Under the pieces are notes generated by a model. That model was not told the origin of the DNA and ran no database searches. It saw only the letters and a list, made by a program, of their open reading frames with translations. This document shows, piece after piece, positions 1 through 5,621 of a stretch of 8,008 nt of DNA. How positions within the stretch are numbered: position 1 is the stretch's first letter; each line of letters opens with the position of its first letter. The DNA comes from Sedimentisphaerales bacterium (GTDB lineage Bacteria; Planctomycetota; Phycisphaerae; Sedimentisphaerales; SM23-30): positions 1 to 8,008 of the forward strand of contig DAOWIP010000390.1 in the NCBI GenBank assembly GCA_030640865.1, in the 5' to 3' direction. Made by a program: the position numbers and the translations under genes.

Positions 1-2814
1 TGGGACAAACACTTCATCCTAACCGCCGACATCGACCTGTCCGCCTATACAGGAGAACAGTTCAATATCATCGCACCGGATACCAATGATGCCACGTCTG
101 GATTCCAGGGCACAAAGTTCACCGGCTCTTTCGACGGTAACGGCCATATCATAACCAACTTCACCTACTCTGCAATGAACACAGATTATATCGGCCTTTT
201 CGGCTGCGTCGGCGATGGCGCCGAGATAAAAGACCTCGGTATTACAGATGTAAGTATAAGCGGAGATGACTGTCTCGGCGGCCTGGTGGGAAAGAATTAT
301 TACGGCGGTATCAGCAATTGCTACGCAAACGGAACTGTAACAGGTGGATATGATTCAGACTACTTCGGCGGCCTGGTGGGAATTAATTCCGGCAGTATCA
401 GCAATTGCTATACAACAGGCAGTGTCAGCGGCAATGACTTTCTCGGTGGCCTCGTGGGTTTGAATCTTTGCAGTATCAATAACTGCTACGCGACCGGGAC
501 TGTCAGCGGAGATTTCAGACTCGGCGGCTTGGTGGGACATAACGTTAACGGCAGTATCAGCAACTGCTATGCAACCGGAAGTGTCAGCGGCTATATAAAT
601 CTCGGTGGCCTGGTGGGAAGTAACCGGGATGGTAGTATTAATAACTCTTTCTGGGACATAGAGACCTCTAGAATTTCTATCAGTGACGGCGGAACAGGCC
701 TTAACACGGAACAGATGCAGAACATCAACACCTTCCTGAACGACGGCTGGGACTTCATTGACGAAACCGCAAACGGCACAGAAGATATATGGTGGATGCC
801 GGAGATCGGTTACCCAGCTCTTACATTTCAATCAGAGGTTACCGTTCCTGATATTATGGGAATGAACCAAACTGATGCTCTAAACACGATAATAGCAGTA
901 GGGTTGACTCTTGGCGGAATCAACGGTCTGTACAGTTCGACTATTCCCGTGGGTATTATTATAGATCAGTTCCCTCCAGCAGGTACCATTGTCGTTGAAT
1001 ATTACTTCATCAATATGATAGTCTCTCTCGGCCCTTATCCCTATGCCGGCGGCACCGGCGACCCCTGCGACCCGTACCAGATTAACGACCCCTGCCAGTT
1101 GAACGCCATTGGCCTCAACCACTTCGATTGGGACAAACACTTCATCCTCACCGCCGACATCGACCTGGCCGCCTATACCGGAACCCAGTTCAATATTATC
1201 GCACCGGATGCCAATGATGTTGAGTCTGGATTCCAGGGCATAAAGTTTACCGGCTCTTTCGACGGTAACGGCCACACTGTCATAAACTTTACCTATACTA
1301 CCACCGGCGGAAGTTATATTGGCCTGTTCGGCTGCCTCGGCAGTAGCGGCGAGATAAAAGACCTTGGCATGACAAATGTAAGTGTCAGTGGCGATGACTA
1401 CCTCGGCGGCTTGGTAGGATATAATTATTTCGGCAGTATCAGCAACTGCTACGCTACCGGAAGCGTCAGCGGAGATAAATATCTCGGCGGCCTGGTAGGA
1501 TATAATTATTACAATTACAGGAGTATCAGCAACTGCTATGCCACTGGAAGCGTCAGCGGAAAAGAATATCTTGGCGGTCTGCTAGGATACAACGATAATG
1601 GCAGTATTAGCAACTGCTACGCCACCACCGATGTCAGCGGGGTGAATGAATCATGCTATCTCGGCGGCCTGGTGGGATGGAATGAATTCGGTAGTATCAG
1701 AAACGCCTACGCAACCGGAACTGTAAACGGAGAAGAATATCTTGGCGGTCTGGTAGGTAAGGATTACGGCAGTATCAGTAACTGCTACGCGACCGGCAGT
1801 GTCAGCGGCGGGGTTGACTCACTCTATCTCGGCGGCCTGGTGGGATGCAATGCTTTCGGCAATATCAGCGTCTGCTACGCGACCGGCATTGTCAGCGGCG
1901 GTGATGACTCGCTCCATCTCGGCGGCCTCGTGGGAAGTAATTATTACAGTTGTATCAGCAACTGTTACGCGGCCGGTAGTGTCAGTAGTGGGAATTACTC
2001 AGATTGTCTCGGCGGTCTGGTGGGATTTAACTACGAAGGCAGTATTAGCAACTGTTATGCGACCGGAAGTGTAAACGGAGATGACTATCGCGGCGGTCGG
2101 GTGGGAAATAATTACGGCAGTATCAGCAATTGCTTTGCGACCGGTAGTGTAACCGGTAGGGATAACTCATCCTTTCTCGGCGGTCTGGTGGGATATAATA
2201 ATGATCCCGGCATTATCAGCGACTGTTATGCAACGTGTACTGTCATTGGCGGAAATAATTATAGCGGTCTCGGCGGCCTGGTGGGACGTAACTACAAAGG
2301 CAAAATCATCAACTGCTTCGCCACTGGCAGTGTCAGCGGCGGGGTTGGTTCATGGGATGTCGGAGGTCTGGTGGGATCTGATTGCTACGGTTATGGTTCA
2401 TACAGCAGTTCTTTCTGGAATACTACGGTTAATGATCCTTGTCTTTCAGGCGTGGGCAATCTTGATACTGACCCATGTGGTGTTATTGGCGAAACCACCG
2501 CGAATATGCAAATTCAAAATACCTTTACAGATGCAGGCTGGGATTTTGTTGGCGAGGATGTGAACGGCACGTATGATCCCTGGCGGATGTGTGTGGATGG
2601 TGTTGATTATCCCAAACTCTCTTTGCAGTTTCTCGCATCTGATTTCACCTGTCCGGACGGCGTGGAGTTCAATGACCTGATGTATATGTTGGAGTATTGG
2701 CTGGAAGATGATTGCCCCGGAACCCCCGGCTGTCCCATAGCGGACATAAACGTCGACAACCAGATAAACCTGAAAGATTTCACCGACCTCGCCGCCAACT
2801 GGCTGGCCTATTAG
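1..2814 (+). CDS. Large GLUG-repeat surface protein with PASTA-like and dockerin-like domains (5' end outside window)
   Basis: The frame is open from base 1 to the TAG at 2812-2814, so the start and any signal peptide lie upstream. The first in-window ATG (175) is inside a repeat and is not the start. Domain order: end of a lead-in segment (WDKHFILTADIDL..., 1-180), GLUG repeats (181-651), a closing segment (SFWD...QMQN...GWDF, to about 831), a PASTA-like domain (844-1032), a second lead-in (DPCDPYQINDPCQL..., 1033-1314), GLUG repeats (1315-2397), a second closing segment (to about 2634) and a dockerin-like tail (2641-2811). GLUG repeats are known from secreted bacterial adhesins and IgA-protease-like proteins and probably form a beta-solenoid. 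Most units carry one Cys in an 'NCYATG' motif. The inferred role is a secreted or cell-surface adhesive or scaffold protein; the ligand is unknown. No catalytic domain is visible. The gene seems to end its transcription unit, since a terminator follows directly. Family assignment is firm; function is open. Confidence 0.9.
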   Translation, partial: WDKHFILTADIDLSAYTGEQFNIIAPDTNDATSGFQGTKFTGSFDGNGHIITNFTYSAMNTDYIGLFGCVGDGAEIKDLGITDVSISGDDCLGGLVGKNYYGGISNCYANGTVTGGYDSDYFGGLVGINSGSISNCYTTGSVSGNDFLGGLVGLNLCSINNCYATGTVSGDFRLGGLVGHNVNGSISNCYATGSVSGYINLGGLVGSNRDGSINNSFWDIETSRISISDGGTGLNTEQMQNINTFLNDGWDFIDETANGTEDIWWMPEIGYPALTFQSEVTVPDIMGMNQTDALNTIIAVGLTLGGINGLYSSTIPVGIIIDQFPPAGTIVVEYYFINMIVSLGPYPYAGGTGDPCDPYQINDPCQLNAIGLNHFDWDKHFILTADIDLAAYTGTQFNIIAPDANDVESGFQGIKFTGSFDGNGHTVINFTYTTTGGSYIGLFGCLGSSGEIKDLGMTNVSVSGDDYLGGLVGYNYFGSISNCYATGSVSGDKYLGGLVGYNYYNYRSISNCYATGSVSGKEYLGGLLGYNDNGSISNCYATTDVSGVNESCYLGGLVGWNEFGSIRNAYATGTVNGEEYLGGLVGKDYGSISNCYATGSVSGGVDSLYLGGLVGCNAFGNISVCYATGIVSGGDDSLHLGGLVGSNYYSCISNCYAAGSVSSGNYSDCLGGLVGFNYEGSISNCYATGSVNGDDYRGGRVGNNYGSISNCFATGSVTGRDNSSFLGGLVGYNNDPGIISDCYATCTVIGGNNYSGLGGLVGRNYKGKIINCFATGSVSGGVGSWDVGGLVGSDCYGYGSYSSSFWNTTVNDPCLSGVGNLDTDPCGVIGETTANMQIQNTFTDAGWDFVGEDVNGTYDPWRMCVDGVDYPKLSLQFLASDFTCPDGVEFNDLMYMLEYWLEDDCPGTPGCPIADINVDNQINLKDFTDLAANWLAY
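181..651 (+). repeat. First GLUG repeat block (5 canonical units)
   Basis: The block begins with a degenerate unit (YIGLFG) and continues with five GGLVG units, preceded by CL, YF, FL, RL and NL. Each is followed by a variable turn and an 'I(S/N)NCYATG(S/T)VSG'-type strand. Units are about 25-30 residues long. The block ends at 'GSINNSFWD', where the Cys-Tyr of the usual motif is replaced by Ser-Phe-Trp. Confidence 0.85.
844..1032 (+). other. PASTA-like domain inside the surface protein
   Basis: About 63 residues read VPDIMGMNQTDALNTIIAVG, then LTLGGINGLYSSTIPVGIII, then DQFPPAGTIVVEYYFINMIV and SLG. This fits the PASTA pattern: VP(D/N)(V/I).GM...DA...I..AGL, then .S..P.G.II.Q.P.AGT.V..G..V...VS. 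PASTA domains are best known from peptidoglycan-sensing kinases and penicillin-binding proteins. In planctomycetes and some archaea they also occur in large secreted proteins. Here it works as a linker between two GLUG modules; binding to a cell-wall ligand would be inference only. Confidence 0.75.
1315..2397 (+). repeat. Second GLUG repeat block (12 canonical units)
   Basis: After a degenerate YIGLFG unit come twelve GG(L/R)(V/L)G units. The residues before GG are YL six times, then HL, CL, YR, FL, GL and DV. The strand motif 'SISNCYATGSVSG' recurs with few changes, and the DNA is also similar from unit to unit (ctcggcggcctggtggga; agtatcagcaactgctacgc). Unit length varies between about 25 and 33 residues through insertions in the turn after VSG (for example GGVDSL, GGDDSL, SGNYSD). 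One unit (2086-2106) has Arg in place of both core Leu residues. Confidence 0.88.
2641..2811 (+). other. C-terminal dockerin-like domain
   Basis: The last 57 residues contain two helix-loop units, CPDGVEFNDLMYMLEYWL and ADINVDNQINLKDFTDLAANWL. The second has a canonical dockerin/EF-hand-like loop, D-I-N-V-D-N-Q-I-N-L-K-D, with acidic or polar residues at positions 1, 3, 5 and 12. The first loop is degenerate. Tails of this type end many secreted planctomycete proteins and may be for sorting or surface attachment. No cohesin partner is visible in the window, so the cellulosome meaning should not be assumed. Confidence 0.75.
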
Positions 2815-2840
2815 CCCCTGCTGTCAAGCGGGGGTTTCTT
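2815..2840 (+). terminator. Probable rho-independent terminator after the surface-protein gene
   Basis: Starting on the base after the TAG stop, cccc-t-gct pairs with agc-gggg around a gtca loop, with one bulged T. A gtttctt tract follows. The stem is GC-rich (7 pairs plus the bulge); the T-tract is short and interrupted, so its strength is uncertain. Confidence 0.65.
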
Positions 2841-2843
2841 ATT

Positions 2844-2871
2844 CGATGTTGAATGTTGAATGTTCGATGTT
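2844..2871. repeat. 7-mer array (cgatgtt / gaatgtt x4)
   Basis: Four contiguous heptamers: cgatgtt, gaatgtt, gaatgtt, cgatgtt. Period and copy boundaries are exact. Phrases of this kind (gaatgttgaatgtt and its complement) recur in intergenic DNA of many environmental bacteria and are often mis-annotated as small proteins. Confidence 0.85.
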
Positions 2872-2910
2872 CATCTTTTCTTTATTCGTCATTCTACCTT
2901 CTTATTATTC

Positions 2911-2935
2911 TTTGTGTCCTTTGTTATCTTTTGTT
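2911..2935. repeat. Degenerate 9-mer array (tttgtg / tttgtt / tttgtt)
   Basis: The GTG/GTT cores start at 2914, 2923 and 2933, with spacings of 9 and 10 bases and preceding T-rich hexamers. It is the least well preserved of the arrays. Confidence 0.55.
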
Positions 2936-2944
2936 CAATTATTT

Positions 2945-2971
2945 TTCTCTGTGCTCTCTGTGCTCTCTGTG
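2945..2971. repeat. 9-mer array (ctctctgtg x3)
   Basis: The GTG cores start at 2951, 2960 and 2969, exactly 9 bases apart. Two copies of ctctctgtg are perfect; the first starts ttctctgtg. It ends in gtgg, as does the next array. Confidence 0.85.
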
Positions 2972-2987
2972 GCTATATTTCTTTTCT

Positions 2988-3014
2988 TAATCTGTGTAAT
3001 CCGTGCAATCCGTG
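2988..3014. repeat. 9-mer array (taatctgtg / taatccgtg / caatccgtg)
   Basis: The GTG cores start at 2994, 3003 and 3012, exactly 9 bases apart, followed by gtttc. The three copies differ from each other at one or two bases. The reverse complement contains ccacggattgcacggatt, a phrase I recognise as recurring between genes in many unrelated bacterial genomes. Confidence 0.85.
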
Positions 3015-3034
3015 GTTTCTTTTCTTTTATCTTC

Positions 3035-3058
3035 TTCTTCGTGAACTTCGCGCACTTT
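3035..3058. repeat. 9-mer array (cttcttcgtg / aacttcgcg / cacttt)
   Basis: The cores gtg (3041) and gcg (3050) are 9 bases apart, each preceded by cttc. A third copy, cacttt, has lost its core. It is the fourth array of about 9-base period in the region. Confidence 0.65.
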
Positions 3059-3065
3059 CAACAAA

Positions 3066-3081
3066 TATATTTCGAAATATA
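3066..3081. repeat. 16-bp perfect palindrome tatatttcgaaatata
   Basis: The sequence equals its own reverse complement over 16 bases, centred between 3073 and 3074. A second perfect palindrome, aaaatatttt, lies at 3091-3100. The half ttcgaaatat (3071-3080) recurs as ttcaaaatat (3088-3097), 17 bases away and on the same DNA face within about half a turn. An operator is possible but unproven, because AT-rich DNA yields such palindromes easily. Confidence 0.5.
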
Positions 3082-3201
3082 CGATTTTTCAAAATATTTT
3101 ATCTTCTTTACTCAGCCCGACTTACAACCTCCCCAACCCCACAAAACATAAAAATATTAGCGCAATTTCAGCTTTTCACCCTATATACGGAGGACCTTTG
3201 T

Positions 3202-3228
3202 ATGTACAGTTCTACATTTGTCATTTAA
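3202..3228 (+). CDS. 8-codon upstream ORF (possible leader peptide)
   Basis: The ATG at 3202 follows a strong Shine-Dalgarno, ggagg at 3189-3193, with 8 bases between. It encodes MYSSTFVI and a TAA at 3226-3228. The next gene's own Shine-Dalgarno (3230-3234) begins two bases after this stop, an arrangement that would allow translational coupling or re-initiation. There is no run of a single amino acid as in classical attenuation leaders. It may be a real uORF or only a decoy site. Confidence 0.4.
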   Translation: MYSSTFVI

Positions 3229-3241
3229 CAGGAGATTCATA

Positions 3242-3883
3242 ATGGTTACTAAAAAACAGATCATCGCTAATCGCCGAAACGCCAAAAAAAGCACAGGCCC
3301 ACGTACTGCCGAGGGCAAAGCACGCGTCTCACAGAATGCACTCAGACATGGCCTGTTCGCCCGGCGGCTCTTATTGCCGGACGAGTGCCCAAAAACATTC
3401 AGCCGTTTTCGGTCCAGTTTCTTTGACCAGTTAAAACCTCTCGGCCAAATCGAAACCTTTTTGGCCGAACGCTTCATAGCCACTGCTTGGCGGCTACAAC
3501 GACTGCTCCGTATCGAGACCGAAATGATGACCAGAGACCTCGACAAAAACACCTCGCGCGGCAAATTATTTTCACTTTTTGGAGCGAAAGACGAACGTAC
3601 TTCTTTGGGCGCCGCCTTCTCGCGAAACCTCAGCGAAACCGACAACTACAGCAAGCTCCGTCGTTATGAATCCGCCCTCGAAAAATCTCTCTTCCGCCTC
3701 CTCAATGAACTCCGACAGCTCCGTTCCAAACCCAACCCGCCGAATCCCCGAACTTCCTGTCATTTTACGACTTATCCATACCTGCCTGACTCTGAAAATG
3801 GCTTTGTTTCACGCAAAAATCATTTCGCCGACAATTTTTCACGTTGCAAAACTCTGTCTTCGGATTATAATCATCGACAGTAA
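3242..3883 (+). CDS. Uncharacterised 'STGPRTAEGKA / NALRHGL' family protein, 213 aa
   Basis: The chosen start is the ATG at 3242, with aggag at 3230-3234 and 7 bases between. A TTG 8 codons upstream is in frame but would sit before that site. Residues 10-40 carry the family signature NRRNAKKSTGPRTAEGKA followed by SQNALRHGLFA, a basic segment. Residues 50-105 and 138-162 look helical; they hold the WRLQRLLRIET core and a Leu/Arg-rich helix RYESALEKSLFRLLNELRQL. The last 50 residues are Pro/Asn/Ser-rich and probably disordered. I recognise the family as recurring in planctomycetes and acidobacteria, but know of no established function. The charge pattern would suit nucleic-acid binding, which is speculation. 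No signal peptide or membrane segment is seen. The repeat-array region lies just upstream, and the ilvD promoter lies within its 3' end. Confidence 0.75.
   Translation: MVTKKQIIANRRNAKKSTGPRTAEGKARVSQNALRHGLFARRLLLPDECPKTFSRFRSSFFDQLKPLGQIETFLAERFIATAWRLQRLLRIETEMMTRDLDKNTSRGKLFSLFGAKDERTSLGAAFSRNLSETDNYSKLRRYESALEKSLFRLLNELRQLRSKPNPPNPRTSCHFTTYPYLPDSENGFVSRKNHFADNFSRCKTLSSDYNHRQ
3844..3871 (+). promoter_or_regulatory. Candidate sigma-70 promoter for ilvD-gdh
   Basis: TTGCAA at 3844-3849 and a perfect TATAAT at 3866-3871 are separated by 16 bases. Transcription would start near 3878 and give a leader of about 55 bases before the ilvD ATG at 3933. The promoter lies inside the last codons of the preceding gene, so the ilvD unit need not depend on readthrough. 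The -35 matches the consensus at 4 of 6 positions. No operator or T-box-like structure is visible in the short leader. Confidence 0.5.
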
Positions 3884-3922
3884 TAAAGTTATCTTTGGAC
3901 AATGATTTACCCTTGTTAAAAT

Positions 3923-3926
3923 GGAG
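3923..3926 (+). promoter_or_regulatory. Shine-Dalgarno that fixes the ilvD start at 3933
   Basis: ggag sits 6 bases before the ATG at 3933. An earlier in-frame ATG at 3921 overlaps this site and has no ribosome site of its own. The protein starting at 3933 begins [19 protein letters not shown], the usual N-terminus of this IlvD group. Confidence 0.75.
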
Positions 3927-3932
3927 TTCACA

Positions 3933-5603
3933 ATGAGATCAGACACGGTAAAAAAAGGATTTGAACGGGCGCCGCATCGCAGTCTCTTAAAGGCCTGCGG
4001 CCTTAGCGACGACGACATAAAAAAGCCGTTTATAGCAATTGCCAACAGTTACGTCGATATCGTTCCCGGACACATTCACCTCGACAAGGTTGGCCAAATG
4101 GTCAAGGAATCCGTCCGGGAAGCGGGCGGAACACCTTTTATTTTCAATACCATCGGAATTTGTGACGGCGTCGCTATGGGTCATACCGGAATGAAATATT
4201 CACTGGCCAGTCGTGAGGTAATCGCCGACGCGGTCGAATGTATGCTGCGTGCTCACTGTTTTGACGGCATGGTTTGTATTCCCAACTGCGATAAAATAAT
4301 CCCCGGCATGATGATGGCCGCTATGAGAGTCAACATCCCGACAATTTTCGTTTCTGGTGGACCGATGTTAGCCGGCAAACTCTCATCGGGTAAAACCGTT
4401 GATTTGATCAGTGTTTTCGAAGGCGTAGCCGCCTACAGTAATGGAAAAATCAGTGAAAAAGAGCTTAAGGAACTGGAAGATCACGGTTGCCCCGGCCGCG
4501 GTAGTTGTTCGGGTATGTTCACCGCCAACAGTATGAACTGCCTTTCCGAAGCCATCGGCCTGGCACTGCCGGGTAACGGTACGATTCCCGCGGTCGATCC
4601 TCGTCGCGAGCAGCTTTACAAAAAAGCCGGCAAACAGATTATGAGCCTGGTTGAAAAGGACATTAAGCCTCGCGACATTGTTACTGTTGAATCACTTGAT
4701 AACGCCCTGGCACTGGACGTCGCTATGGGCGGCTCGACTAACACTGTTCTTCATAGCCTCGCCGTCGCCCATGAAGCAGAAGTCAAATATGGCCTCGACC
4801 AAATCAACGATATCGCTCAGAGATGCCCGAATATATGTAAGGTCTCACCTTCCAGCAGCTACCATGTCGAAGACGTCGATACCGCCGGCGGTATCAGCGC
4901 TATCTTGAAAGAGATTTCCAAAATCGACGGCCTGCTTCATACCGACTGTCTGACTGTAACGGGCAAAACACTCGGTGAAAATATCGCCGACGCCGAGATT
5001 AAAGACCCCGAATGTATCAGGCCGCTTGATAAGGCTTATTCGCAAAAAGGCGGTCTGGCGATACTCCGCGGCAATTTGGCACCGAACGGCGGCGTTGTCA
5101 AGAGTGCCGGCGTAACCGCGAACATGCTCACACACAGCGGCCCGGCGGTCATCTTCGATTCTCAGGAGGAGGCCTGCGATGGTATTTTGGCCGGTAAGGT
5201 CAAAGCCGGAGATGTGGTCGTGATTCGATATGAAGGACCACGCGGCGGCCCTGGTATGCAGGAAATGCTCAGTCCCACCAGTTATATTATGGGCGCCGGG
5301 TTGGGCGAATCCGTGGCACTGATTACCGACGGCCGCTTCAGCGGCGGTACCCGCGGTGCCTGCATCGGCCATATCAGCCCGGAAGCCGCCGCCGGAGGAC
5401 CGATCGGACTGCTGCGTGATGGTGATATTATCGAGATCGACATCCCCAACAACTCAATCAGTGTAAAACTCACCGATGACGAACTTGCCGAACGGCGAAA
5501 AAACTGGCAAAAACCCACCCCGCGTATCAACTATGGCGTCCTCGGCAAATACGCCCAAATGGCCCAATCAGCCGATACCGGAGCGGTCTTGGAATGGGAA
5601 TAG
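3933..5603 (+). CDS. ilvD: Dihydroxy-acid dehydratase
   Basis: This cytoplasmic Fe-S enzyme dehydrates 2,3-dihydroxy-isovalerate and 2,3-dihydroxy-3-methylvalerate to the 2-oxo acids that precede valine/leucine and isoleucine (EC 4.2.1.9). The 556-residue length is normal. Cluster and metal motifs are present: [10 protein letters not shown] (Cys77, Asp78), PNCDKIIPG (Cys119, Asp120, Lys121, the residue carbamylated in related dehydratases) and [16 protein letters not shown] (Cys192). The C-terminal half has [12 protein letters not shown] (Glu444) and [12 protein letters not shown], whose Ser470 is the likely catalytic base. Where [2Fe-2S] relatives have a Cys in 'PCN', this protein has Pro-Gly-His (45-47), as in the oxygen-sensitive E. 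coli enzyme; this suggests a [4Fe-4S] type and fits an anaerobic lifestyle. Sugar-acid dehydratases share the fold, but the close match to IlvD throughout favours the amino-acid role. The next gene starts 18 bases after the stop. Confidence 0.95.
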   Translation: MRSDTVKKGFERAPHRSLLKACGLSDDDIKKPFIAIANSYVDIVPGHIHLDKVGQMVKESVREAGGTPFIFNTIGICDGVAMGHTGMKYSLASREVIADAVECMLRAHCFDGMVCIPNCDKIIPGMMMAAMRVNIPTIFVSGGPMLAGKLSSGKTVDLISVFEGVAAYSNGKISEKELKELEDHGCPGRGSCSGMFTANSMNCLSEAIGLALPGNGTIPAVDPRREQLYKKAGKQIMSLVEKDIKPRDIVTVESLDNALALDVAMGGSTNTVLHSLAVAHEAEVKYGLDQINDIAQRCPNICKVSPSSSYHVEDVDTAGGISAILKEISKIDGLLHTDCLTVTGKTLGENIADAEIKDPECIRPLDKAYSQKGGLAILRGNLAPNGGVVKSAGVTANMLTHSGPAVIFDSQEEACDGILAGKVKAGDVVVIRYEGPRGGPGMQEMLSPTSYIMGAGLGESVALITDGRFSGGTRGACIGHISPEAAAGGPIGLLRDGDIIEIDIPNNSISVKLTDDELAERRKNWQKPTPRINYGVLGKYAQMAQSADTGAVLEWE

Positions 5604-5621
5604 TCAATGGAGTGATTAATT

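Larger units (their letters stand above)
2841..3201. other. Intergenic region of short GTG-type repeat arrays and AT-rich DNA; no credible gene
   Basis: About 360 bases separate the terminator from the next translation signals. Two overlapping open frames (2846-3151 and 2860-3228) cross it. Their products are runs of Phe, Leu, Ser and Cys dictated by T-rich nonamer repeats, with no ribosome site and no recognisable domain, so I treat them as spurious. The region holds, in order, a 7-mer array, four arrays of about 9-base period, and a roughly 120-base AT-rich stretch with two palindromes that leads to the next gene. Confidence 0.8.

Noticed and set aside
355..1275. Antisense open frames opposite the GLUG and PASTA-like regions
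   Set aside because: The + strand frame has consistent repeat motifs and domains over its whole length. The antisense frames mirror the repeat composition and show no own start signals or domains.
1799..2563. Alternative + frames inside the second GLUG block
   Set aside because: They are periodic Ala/Ser/Trp-rich out-of-frame readings of the same repeats (AAWWDA-type), not separate genes or a frameshift, since the main frame is unbroken to the dockerin-like tail.
2841..3058. CRISPR-like array
   Set aside because: Units are only 7-9 bases, contiguous and without spacers, and no cas genes are present.
2846..3228. Two overlapping open frames (101 and 122 codons) across the repeat-array region
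   Set aside because: Their products are Phe/Leu/Ser/Cys runs produced by T-rich repeats, with no ribosome site and no domain. This is a common type of false small gene.
3579..3905. Open + frame overlapping the end of the 213-residue gene, considered as a frameshifted continuation
   Set aside because: The family core (helix ending near residue 162) is intact in the chosen frame and the drifting Pro/Asn-rich tail is usual for the family. The other frame offers no recognisable continuation.
3921..3932. Earlier ATG start for ilvD at 3921
   Set aside because: It overlaps the ggag ribosome site that serves 3933 and would add MEFT, which is not typical of the family.
4845..5530. Antisense frames opposite ilvD
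   Set aside because: They overlap strongly conserved IlvD motifs on the + strand and have no independent support.
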